From: Candidatus Heimdallarchaeota archaeon
GTDB lineage: Archaea; Asgardarchaeota; Heimdallarchaeia; Heimdallarchaeales; Heimdallarchaeaceae
Direction: 5' to 3'
NCBI GenBank assembly: GCA_023270155.1
Contig: JAGLTB010000001.1
Coordinates: 1-44,766 of the forward strand
Length of the DNA: 44,766 nt
The position numbers and the translations under genes were made by a program. The notes beneath the pieces are model-generated. The model searched no databases and was not told where the DNA came from. It was given only the letters and a program-made list of their open reading frames with translations. This document shows positions 8,209-15,191 of this stretch, one piece after another. Position 1 is the first letter of the stretch. Each line of letters begins with the position of its first letter.

Positions 8209-9131
8209 TTCTTAACCTCTTGCAATATTTGAGGATCAGTTAAAACGTTTACAAGTTCAATATTCTCTTTTCCTTCTCTTTTTTCTCTTTCACCAAGTAG
8301 ATTATTTGCAATTTGAGCGATAATTTGTTTCTTTGGATCTTTGTCCTTAGACATTTCCTTAATTTTCTTCTTTAATTCCAAGTATCTTACATCATTAGTT
8401 TTGGAATCGATGATTATCTCTGCAACTGAACTAGTATCTATAGATATACCTTGACCGAAAGCAAATTCCAGAGGATAAATTCCTTCATGATGAGCAGTTC
8501 TTCTTGATTTAACTATTTTACATGTTCTGTTGTATTTACCACCCAATCCTAAATTCTGGATATGAATCACGCTGTCTGATAAGTAGATAGGAACCCTTGT
8601 TTCGACAGCACCAATATCCGTTTGTCCAAATGCATTGGGTTCTTCAATTGTCTGCAATACTGTTCCTAGTGAGCTTAAGTGGTGATATATTTTGGTTAAT
8701 ACTTTTCTTTGATCTTTCTCTGATGGAAATTCCCAAAGAATAGGTGTTAAAGGATCAAGTATGATTCTAGTATGTTTTACGTTTTTATATTTGAGCTTCT
8801 GTGCTAAAGCAGGTAGTATATTAGTCATAAATTCCACAATTTTTTCACTTTCAACAAGATGAATCAAATCGTTGTAATTTTTTGCAATCTCTTTTATTTT
8901 TATGCCTAGTGATTCTGCTTCTGACATAAGCTTCGAAGGTGATTCTTCGAAAGAAAGATACAATATATGATCTCCTTCGAGCAATCCTTGATATACATAA
9001 GCTAAAGCAAATGTAGTTTTTCCGGTCCCACTGCTTCCTACTATTGAATTAATCGAATTCTTAATCAATCCTCCTTGTAAGAGCACATCAAGACCTTCAA
9101 TGCCAGACGATATTCTCTCTGCACGTGTCAT
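8205..9131 (-). CDS. KaiC/RadA-family ATPase, first gene of the signalling cassette
   Basis: The 308-residue protein is a single-domain KaiC-like RecA-fold ATPase. It opens with SSGIEGLDVLLQGGL, has Walker A GSSGTGKTT at 32-40, the catalytic glutamate pair E62-E63 (LSFEESPSKL), and a Walker B strand ending LDPLTPIL. A charged, helical C-terminal extension follows after about residue 255. Archaeal KaiC-like proteins often pair with signalling genes and act as ATP-driven regulators of partner proteins. This gene heads a five-gene minus-strand operon and is divergent from the winged-helix gene at 9256, with about 125 bases between their starts for both promoters. Confidence 0.9.
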   Translation of the reverse strand: MTRAERISSGIEGLDVLLQGGLIKNSINSIVGSSGTGKTTFALAYVYQGLLEGDHILYLSFEESPSKLMSEAESLGIKIKEIAKNYNDLIHLVESEKIVEFMTNILPALAQKLKYKNVKHTRIILDPLTPILWEFPSEKDQRKVLTKIYHHLSSLGTVLQTIEEPNAFGQTDIGAVETRVPIYLSDSVIHIQNLGLGGKYNRTCKIVKSRRTAHHEGIYPLEFAFGQGISIDTSSVAEIIIDSKTNDVRYLELKKKIKEMSKDKDPKKQIIAQIANNLLGEREKREGKENIELVNVLTDPQILQEVKK

Positions 9132-9218
9132 TTAAATCTATATTGATACCCAAATAAGCTAAATAAACTCCACAATTTCTTTTGCTGAATTCTTTGAAAA
9201 TAAAAGCTGAGAGCAATA

Positions 9219-9226
9219 TTTTATAA
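9219..9226 (+). promoter_or_regulatory. TATA box for the tandem winged-helix gene
   Basis: TTTATAAG lies about 33 bases before the ATG at 9256, the distance expected for a leaderless or nearly leaderless archaeal transcript. It sits in the divergent intergenic region shared with the KaiC cassette. Confidence 0.5.
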
Positions 9227-9255
9227 GTAAAACGTCATACAAACAATCGAGTAAC

Positions 9256-10014
9256 ATGAGTTCCCTCTTAAAGAAAATAAAAGAGCTTTTCATATCAAAA
9301 GAAAAAATCTTCACTAATATGTTAATCGAAGAATTGGAAAACAAGGATTTCATTAATATAAGAAAACTGTCTTCTAAACTATCTATTCAACAACGATATA
9401 AAATCACAAACAAACTAATATCTAATGGTAGTATTAGTGGAATTCTTTTGCCTGAAACAACGTTTTTTTTCTCAATACAAAACGAAGAATTAACAGCAAT
9501 CAAAGATCAGCTTAAAAGAAAAGGAAGCATAGATTCATCTACTTTAAAAGAGAAGTGGGGGGTTAAAAACAAGTATCTAGAACCACTATTAATGCATTTT
9601 GAGAAGGGTATTCTAACACCCAAAACCTATTACACCATCAGATATCTTCATGAACATATTATATCTACATTGAATAAAGAAGATGAGTATGAAATTAAGC
9701 TGTTCAATGAAAAATTAAGTGTTGAACTAGATGATTTAATCAAGATTGTTCTAGGTTTAATAAAAGAAGGGTTGCTCCTTGGTGTTCTGCAGAATAACGA
9801 ACTATTTCTAAGTGCAACAAAATTTGAGGATTTAATTACTGAATATGTTGAAGATAAATACGACCTGGCTGATGAAGTTGAATTCAATGAAATCTCTATC
9901 GATTTAAAAGTTTCACAAGATTCTATAGAGAAGTATTTGGTTAATATTGTGGAAAAAACACCAGGAATATATGCTGTATATCCCTTGGAAAAGAAGATAA
10001 AATTCAAAAAATAA
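9256..10014 (+). CDS. Tandem winged-helix protein (possible UFL1-like repeats)
   Basis: This 252-residue soluble protein has no clear catalytic motif. By eye it reads as three or four consecutive winged-helix units: NIRKLSSKLSIQQRYKITNKLIS (near 35), a unit with TLKEKWGVKNKYLEPLL (near 97), a third around KLSVELDDLIKIVLGLIKEGLLLG (near 155) and a fourth with EFNEISIDLKVSQDSIEKYL (near 215). Such repeats occur in the E3 UFM1-ligase UFL1 and in PCI-type scaffolds, both reported among Asgard proteins, and the order of helices and short wings is reminiscent of UFL1. That link is a suggestion only. It is divergent from the KaiC cassette and could also be a DNA-binding regulator of it. Confidence 0.75.
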   Translation: MSSLLKKIKELFISKEKIFTNMLIEELENKDFINIRKLSSKLSIQQRYKITNKLISNGSISGILLPETTFFFSIQNEELTAIKDQLKRKGSIDSSTLKEKWGVKNKYLEPLLMHFEKGILTPKTYYTIRYLHEHIISTLNKEDEYEIKLFNEKLSVELDDLIKIVLGLIKEGLLLGVLQNNELFLSATKFEDLITEYVEDKYDLADEVEFNEISIDLKVSQDSIEKYLVNIVEKTPGIYAVYPLEKKIKFKK

Positions 10015-10020
10015 GGCTAA

Positions 10021-10046
10021 ATATGCAAAGGTGAGAAGTTGCATAT
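10021..10046. repeat. Perfect inverted repeat ATATGCAA/TTGCATAT
   Basis: Eight-base arms at 10021-10028 and 10039-10046 are separated by ten bases. It lies directly after the stop codon of the winged-helix gene and before the OSTC-like gene. There is no T run after it, so a protein-binding operator or an RNA hairpin is more likely than a classical terminator. Confidence 0.5.
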
Positions 10047-10084
10047 ATGACAGACTAGAAATTTAATATACTCTAATCTGTCAT
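10047..10084. repeat. Inverted repeat ATGACAGA/TCTGTCAT
   Basis: Eight-base perfect arms at 10047-10054 and 10077-10084 extend to eleven bases with one mismatch. It abuts the preceding inverted repeat and ends just upstream of the putative BRE/TATA of the OSTC-like gene, a good position for an operator. Confidence 0.45.
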
Positions 10085-10087
10085 AGT

Positions 10088-10102
10088 GCGAAATCTTTAA
10101 AA
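10088..10102 (+). promoter_or_regulatory. BRE/TATA element of the OSTC-like gene
   Basis: GCGAAATCTTTAAAA combines a purine-rich BRE-like part with a TATA-like part centred about 35 bases before the ATG at 10133, which suggests a short or absent leader. Confidence 0.5.
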
Positions 10103-10132
10103 TGGTTTGTTTTATTCGAACGATAGATTAAA

Positions 10133-10570
10133 ATGGTTAGGAAGTTACCTTGGGTTTTTCCTGGTATTAGGAGACCTAATTTTAGTTTACATCAAATCTC
10201 TATTAGAATTCCTACAAGAATTCCTCGAAGTGTTCTCTATATAGTAATTTATGGTATAATCTTCTACATTTTTAGTGGAGGAGCTTATGATATTGTAAAT
10301 CAAGAAAATCTTGTCAGTATTGGACAAAGAGGAAACGCTCCACTCTTCCTTGCACCTAGTCTACACGCACAATATCTAATCGAAGGGATTGTAGCAGGCT
10401 TTGTATTCGCTTTTGCAGCATTGAGCCTATATCTTTTTGATCATGCAACAAGGTATGCGTTTGATGTTAGTACAGCTCAAAAGGTTGAATTAATTGCAAC
10501 TGTCTTAATTGTCATATGGTATGTAGCAATACTTCTCTTATATAATGCAAAACTGCCTGCGAGGGCTTAG
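10133..10570 (+). CDS. OSTC/OST3-OST6-like oligosaccharyltransferase subunit
   Basis: The 145-residue protein has three membrane segments (about 34-56, 83-104 and 118-139). It resembles eukaryotic OSTC/DC2, the short form of the OST3/OST6 family: a proline-rich cytosolic start, first membrane helix followed by SGGAYDIV (SGG/TGG-YDV in OSTC), then AQYLIEGIVAGF before helix two (GQYIMEGL in OSTC), and an end near AKLPAR (MKLPGY in OSTC). These matches are from memory and by eye but agree in order and spacing. In eukaryotes this subunit joins the oligosaccharyltransferase to the translocon for N-glycosylation. It lacks the thioredoxin domain of OST3/6. No catalytic STT3/AglB gene lies in the window. 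It is convergent with the RadB-like gene, with 3 bases between stops. Confidence 0.8.
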   Translation: MVRKLPWVFPGIRRPNFSLHQISIRIPTRIPRSVLYIVIYGIIFYIFSGGAYDIVNQENLVSIGQRGNAPLFLAPSLHAQYLIEGIVAGFVFAFAALSLYLFDHATRYAFDVSTAQKVELIATVLIVIWYVAILLLYNAKLPARA

Positions 10571-10573
10571 TAA

Positions 10574-11212
10574 CTACAAGCTACCTCTTATTTCTTCAAT
10601 TCCACTGGAAGAGAGAGAATAGTATAGTTCCTCTTCTTTATATTTAGCTTTCCAGAGTTTTTTATTTATATATTGAAAAACGATGGTTCTGTCAGAATAA
10701 TTGCTTATTACTGCATTGGCAATAGGCTTAATCTTTTGTTGATCATCATCTCTGAAAATACTCACTTGATTTGTTATAACTATAGGTAAATCTTGTTTCT
10801 TGCTTAACATTTTTAAATATGCCATTTGCAGAGCTAAAATTCTTTGTGTATATCTTTCACCTCTAGTTTTATTGCTGAATCTGAAATGATCTGTTATACC
10901 ATTAATTGCTATAAAACTATATGTTTTACTTTTCAGAAACTTATGTAGCTTCATCAGAATCTTGATTTGTTGCTTTTTATCCACAATTTGTATCACATAG
11001 ATATCTTGAAGATTTATTTTTGTATTAAGAATTATTTCTTGTAATCGTTGAGCACTGAAACTCATTTCACAGTCAAAGATTATTGCTTTATGTTCCTTTT
11101 TTATTCCCTTACAAAGTTGATAAAGTAGTGTGGTTGTTCCTGAATTGGGTGATCCTGCGACATGCGTTATGCCAGGGGGTATTTTTGACTTATTGATAAT
11201 TTGTGAAAGCAT
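10574..11212 (-). CDS. RadB-like RecA-fold protein with degenerate Walker A and B
   Basis: The 212-residue protein follows archaeal RadB from end to end: PPGITHVAGSP start, FDCEMSFSAQRL strand-helix, NGITDHFR, a PIVITNQV strand, a KPIANAV block and a GIEEI end. RadB is a RadA paralogue thought to assist recombination. Two key residues are changed. The Walker A reads GSPNSGTTT at 20-28, with threonine (ACA) where lysine should be at 26, and the Walker B aspartate is asparagine 104 (FIAING). ATP binding and hydrolysis are therefore likely lost or much altered, while the fold seems intact. It may work as a structural partner of RadA or have another role. Confidence 0.82.
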   Translation of the reverse strand: MLSQIINKSKIPPGITHVAGSPNSGTTTLLYQLCKGIKKEHKAIIFDCEMSFSAQRLQEIILNTKINLQDIYVIQIVDKKQQIKILMKLHKFLKSKTYSFIAINGITDHFRFSNKTRGERYTQRILALQMAYLKMLSKKQDLPIVITNQVSIFRDDDQQKIKPIANAVISNYSDRTIVFQYINKKLWKAKYKEEELYYSLSSSGIEEIRGSL

Positions 11213-11350
11213 TCAAACACCAGAACGTTACAAGATCTTGTTATATCGAGAGATTCTTTGTATATATATTTTAAGTATAAAAATTAAAATTTAAGTAAGT
11301 AAAACTCAGAAATCAAATCAAATTTCATTAAATTTTGTTTATTTAAACAC

Positions 11351-11575
11351 TTAAACTAGAATAAAATATAAAATGATAGAAAGCAAGATCATGATCATCC
11401 CTTTTACCATTGGAGCAAATTTATCTCTCTGTCTAACTTGTGTTGATAAGTCTACTATCTGTTTGGAAACTATCATTAATCCTATCCACATTGCAGCTTT
11501 TGCAATATAGATTAATATATACTGCATTATAACAATAAGCCGTTGAAGGAAATCGTTTCCAATATCAATTACCAT
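11351..11575 (-). CDS. Small two-helix membrane protein
   Basis: This 74-residue protein, not recognised, has two hydrophobic segments (about 12-36 and 56-74) joined by a charged loop with VDLSTQVRQRDKFAP. The second segment runs to the C-terminus. It stands alone between NadE and the RadB-like gene on the same strand, with gaps of about 100 and 140 bases. The clear membrane pattern, sensible charge distribution and ATG start argue for a real gene, but coding support is only by inspection. Confidence 0.55.
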   Translation of the reverse strand: MVIDIGNDFLQRLIVIMQYILIYIAKAAMWIGLMIVSKQIVDLSTQVRQRDKFAPMVKGMIMILLSIILYFILV

Positions 11576-11676
11576 GAGACATTCGTACTTGTATTGTCAG
11601 ATAATATTAAATACTCAACGAAAATTAGTAGTAGCCCAATAGAAGGGCTTTTTGGTATTACTTTGTGCTATAGTTC

Positions 11677-12459
11677 TCATTCTTCTATTCTATATGTTTT
11701 TGGCATTTCTCTTTTATGTTGACTGTTTTTTATTAAATCCTTGATTCTCTTAATTTGACCTACATTTAAATTCAAATCTTTAGCAAGGATCTCCTCATCT
11801 TGCTTAAGCTCGTATCCTCGTAGAAAATGATCCAGTTTTTCATATGATACTCCGATTTCTTTTTCATCGGTTTGATTTGCCCAGAGTCCTGCAGTAGGAG
11901 CTTTAGTTATTATACGTTGATTAATTTCGAGACATTTTGCAATTTCAAATACACGAGTTTTATAAATATCCCCCAATGGAAAGAAATCAGCAGCTAGGTC
12001 CCCATACTTAGTACCATATCCTATAGATATTTCTGATTTGTTTGATGTTCCTATAACTAGTTTGTTTTCTAGGTTTGCAAAAGAATAAAGAATTGCACCC
12101 CTTATTCTAGCTTTTAAATTCCCCTTAGCTAAATGATTGTTTTCTATTTCAGGAATTGCATTTGTTATTTCTTTAAGCATAGATGTTATGTTTATGATTT
12201 CCAATTTTGTATTTAATTCCTTTGCGATAAGTTTAGCATCTTCAGTATGTACAAGTTCTAATTCATCTTCAGGAAGATGAAATAATGAAACCTTTGCATT
12301 CCCAATTGCACGTATAGATAAGTATGCTATTACTGCGGAATCAATACCACCACTAAGACCACATACTATGCCATTAGTTCTTGATTTTTCAACCTCCCTT
12401 CTAATAAAATTTGCAAGTTGTTCTATGATTTCTTCTTGGGAATCTTTCTGGATTTTCAT
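11677..12459 (-). CDS. nadE: NAD+ synthetase
   Basis: NadE makes NAD+ from nicotinic acid adenine dinucleotide and ATP; archaeal short forms use ammonia. The 260-residue protein has the adenylate-binding PP-loop SGGIDS at 36-41, the block IGTSNKSEISIGYGTKYGDLAADFFPLGDIYKTRV split across about residues 137-170, and APTAGLWANQTDEKEIG near 188. There is no glutaminase domain, as usual in archaea. It is monocistronic, with tRNA-Thr upstream on the same strand. Confidence 0.95.
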   Translation of the reverse strand: MKIQKDSQEEIIEQLANFIRREVEKSRTNGIVCGLSGGIDSAVIAYLSIRAIGNAKVSLFHLPEDELELVHTEDAKLIAKELNTKLEIINITSMLKEITNAIPEIENNHLAKGNLKARIRGAILYSFANLENKLVIGTSNKSEISIGYGTKYGDLAADFFPLGDIYKTRVFEIAKCLEINQRIITKAPTAGLWANQTDEKEIGVSYEKLDHFLRGYELKQDEEILAKDLNLNVGQIKRIKDLIKNSQHKREMPKTYRIEE

Positions 12460-12535
12460 AATTTACAACCTTTTATCTCTAAGAACAAATCCCTTTGGTT
12501 TTTTAAAAGTTTAACATATGCACCCTAAAACAGTT

Positions 12536-12611
12536 TGGAGCCCCGAAGGGGGATTGAACCCCTGACCTCTGCCTTACCAAGGAAGCGCTCTACCAACTGA
12601 GCTATCGAGGC
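12536..12611 (-). tRNA. tRNA-Thr (GGT), CCA encoded
   Basis: Read on the minus strand, the seven-base acceptor GCCTCGA pairs with TCGGGGC, the D stem is GCTC/GAGC, the anticodon loop TTGGTAA gives GGT (Thr), and the T arm is AGGGG/CCCCT around TTCAATC. The discriminator is U followed by an encoded CCA; U73 fits archaeal tRNA-Thr. The anticodon stem CTTCC/GGCAG has a U-C mismatch at its middle pair (29-41). No intron is seen. Confidence 0.93.
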
Positions 12612-12750
12612 TATTGAAATAACCAAATTAAAAAACTTTTAAGATTTGTGTTTTGTGTAGAAAGAATCTCAACAGTGAAAATCCACTAAGGGCGAAAAAT
12701 CTAAATATACTTTCTTTAACATCCTAACAAATCGCTTAAAACGGGATAAT

Positions 12751-13851
12751 ATGAGGAAACGTTCAATCATTCTAGTAATCTTATGCTTTATGCCAATGTT
12801 ATATACACCCATCTATCAAAACGCCAGTGGGGATACAAATTTAAAATATGTGGTGCTATATGATGAATCTCATGGACAATATTACAATAGAACCTTAATG
12901 AATGGGGCTCTAGATTCTCTTAATTCTCTTTTACCACAAAACATTACTCCTAATATTGAGATTGAATTATTATTTAACGAAGAATCCGAGTTTAACTCAA
13001 CTAACCTACAAGGCGTTGATTTACTAATACTAACAAATCCAGGAATTAAGGAAGAAAATCAACTAACAACTTCGGAAATAGACTCTATTCTGGATTTTGT
13101 AGAGCTTGGGGGGTCCTTATTTCTTCTATGTAATCCTTTGACTCAAAATGTTAACACTACAGGTCACGTAGAATCAATCAATACTTTGCTTTCTAGTAGA
13201 GAGAACAAAATAAGTTCAGCTCGAATAAGATCTGCTGTAAACACATCTTTCTCTGATGTGATAATTGATGATTTTCTAAGTACATATGACAATGACAGTT
13301 ATGTTTCTCTCAATTATCCAGAAGAAACTGAAGAGTTTATTATGGACGAAGCAACAATCAATGAGACACTTTTTAACCAAGAAACGGAAATAGAAGATTT
13401 GCTAATCTACTCCTCTTCAATAAGCTTAGGAGGCGAAGAACTAGAATCTAGAAGAATAGGAATAGCAACAACTCCTGTGACCTCATATGCAGTAGATGAA
13501 ACTTATCATATTTTTAGAGATCCAGTGAATAATTTTCTAACATGGCTCCTAGCTAAGGAATTAGGTGATTCCCGAGCAGTTTTGTCAGGTTCAACAATAA
13601 TGTTTAGTAATCAGGAGATAATAGAAGATAATACCTGGATTGATCAATTTGATAATCTAGAACTATGGAAAAACATCATCCTATGGTTGTTAAATTATAC
13701 ACCTCATCCTGAAGTTTCTCCTCCTGCTATCTGGGCTTTTAGTTATTATGCTTTAGTTATTGCTGCTTCTTCAATTGTAGTTTTTGGGTATGCATTCATT
13801 CTTTATAAGTATAAAAATGCAAGAAAAACATCAATTACGATAAAACAGTAA
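12751..13851 (+). CDS. Membrane-anchored extracellular protein with GATase/IFT52-like domain
   Basis: The 366-residue protein has a signal peptide (about residues 5-27) and one C-terminal membrane helix (about 327-354) followed by a short basic tail, so most of it faces outside. The outer domain opens with KYVVLYDESHGQYYNRTLM and contains GVDLLILTNPG and FVELGGSLFLLCNP. This Rossmann-like pattern is found in DUF4350, GldG and the GIFT domain of IFT52; no catalytic triad is apparent. Nine N-X-S/T sequons are present. It is followed 39 bases later by a winged-helix gene and then RPA. Biochemical function is unknown. Confidence 0.7.
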   Translation: MRKRSIILVILCFMPMLYTPIYQNASGDTNLKYVVLYDESHGQYYNRTLMNGALDSLNSLLPQNITPNIEIELLFNEESEFNSTNLQGVDLLILTNPGIKEENQLTTSEIDSILDFVELGGSLFLLCNPLTQNVNTTGHVESINTLLSSRENKISSARIRSAVNTSFSDVIIDDFLSTYDNDSYVSLNYPEETEEFIMDEATINETLFNQETEIEDLLIYSSSISLGGEELESRRIGIATTPVTSYAVDETYHIFRDPVNNFLTWLLAKELGDSRAVLSGSTIMFSNQEIIEDNTWIDQFDNLELWKNIILWLLNYTPHPEVSPPAIWAFSYYALVIAASSIVVFGYAFILYKYKNARKTSITIKQ

Positions 13852-13858
13852 AAAGTGG

Positions 13859-13869
13859 TGTATAAATAT
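13859..13869 (+). promoter_or_regulatory. TATA box for the winged-helix gene at 13891
   Basis: TATAAATATTT is centred about 27 bases before the ATG at 13891, the classic spacing for a leaderless archaeal gene. This supports that ATG over the in-frame GTG at 13855, which would lie at the TATA box itself. Confidence 0.5.
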
Positions 13870-13890
13870 TTAATTTCAATAGTTCTATTA

Positions 13891-15174
13891 ATGACTCTTA
13901 GTGATAACTATAATCTCAATAGTAACGTTCTATGTTTAATTAATGAATTACTGTGTGGTGTAATAGAAGCTAGTGATTTTCGACTTAAAATCAATCAATT
14001 TTCAACCACTAAAGTCAGAAATTTGTTTCGTGATAGTTTACCACAATTTTCATCTAAGCTTAGAGATAAATTTGTTAATATTTTTTTAAGATATTTTTTC
14101 AATAATAGACAAATTGAATACAATGATTTATGGAAATTTGTGGGATATAGAGATTTTTGGTACCAAGTTAAAAAATTTCACGATTTTATTTATTCAAGAG
14201 ATATGAACTTTAACAATGTAGTTCAATATTTTGAAAGAAATCTACTTAGAGGAAATACTAAACCTCGTTTTGGTTATTTGGAAAAGAAAGTTATTGAATG
14301 GATAGATAAAGATCCGTCTATTTTAAACAAGGAAATAGCAAACAAACTCGATATTTCACAGAAAAAAGTAAGCGTAATCATAAAAAATCTAAAAACCAAA
14401 GGTGTTTTTCTTGGGAGTTTAGTCGATTATAAAAGAGTTGATTCTTACGAGTTCTTCTCTTTTAGCAATATATCTAACAATAAAAAGGATACTCTTTTCT
14501 TTGATGAATATACTCTTTTTCCAAATTTTAAACTCATACAAGGTGTTATGGTTAAAAAAATCAAACATAATTCACTTTTCTATGTTCTGGACAAGAAGAC
14601 ATCTTGTAATGTAAAGGTATTAAATCATGCTATTTCAATACAAGATTGGCAGGAACATGTAAAAATCGACAAAACAAAAATAAGTCCAAGTATTTGTAAT
14701 AATAACAACGTTAAACTTGAGGCAAGCATGAATAAGGATTACATTCTTCACCTTATGAGGAACTGCGAAATTGATTTCAAAAAGCCTGATATTACTGAAA
14801 TATCACAAAGATACAATATTTCAACACGAACCTTGTTCCGTGCTAAAACTAAGCTTAAAGATCAAGAAATTATCAATCCACGTTTGGTGATTGAATGTGA
14901 TGAGTTAATGACTCTTTTAGCCATATCTGATAAAGAATTATTGGAATTATACAATAAAGTACCTTATATCAAAACATATCAGATTCAAGCTATTGGTGAT
15001 GGTACTCGTTGGATATCTTTTCTATCTATTTTTGTTCAAGATTTCAAATTTCTATATCCACTGATTAATAAAAAAGCAGAAATATTTCAAATTATAACCA
15101 AAAAACGGAAAGAATTAATAAAAACCAATAGTTTCTCTACAATTCAATCAGAACACAAGATTTATACAAATTAA
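13891..15174 (+). CDS. Protein with two helix-turn-helix units
   Basis: This 427-residue protein is not recognised as a named regulator. Two helix-turn-helix segments are visible: one around residues 127-180 (VIEWIDKDP, EIANKLDISQKKVSVIIKNL, GVFLG) in winged-helix style, and one around 290-345 (DITEISQRYNISTRTLFRAKTKL). The part before residue 115 is helical and aromatic-rich. The repeated layout suggests a DNA-binding protein, perhaps a regulator of the surface protein or RPA genes beside it. A GTG start at 13855 would give 439 residues; the ATG is preferred because of the TATA box placed 27 bases upstream. Confidence 0.7.
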   Translation: MTLSDNYNLNSNVLCLINELLCGVIEASDFRLKINQFSTTKVRNLFRDSLPQFSSKLRDKFVNIFLRYFFNNRQIEYNDLWKFVGYRDFWYQVKKFHDFIYSRDMNFNNVVQYFERNLLRGNTKPRFGYLEKKVIEWIDKDPSILNKEIANKLDISQKKVSVIIKNLKTKGVFLGSLVDYKRVDSYEFFSFSNISNNKKDTLFFDEYTLFPNFKLIQGVMVKKIKHNSLFYVLDKKTSCNVKVLNHAISIQDWQEHVKIDKTKISPSICNNNNVKLEASMNKDYILHLMRNCEIDFKKPDITEISQRYNISTRTLFRAKTKLKDQEIINPRLVIECDELMTLLAISDKELLELYNKVPYIKTYQIQAIGDGTRWISFLSIFVQDFKFLYPLINKKAEIFQIITKKRKELIKTNSFSTIQSEHKIYTN

Positions 15175-15191
15175 ATAGAGTTGTTTACTGT

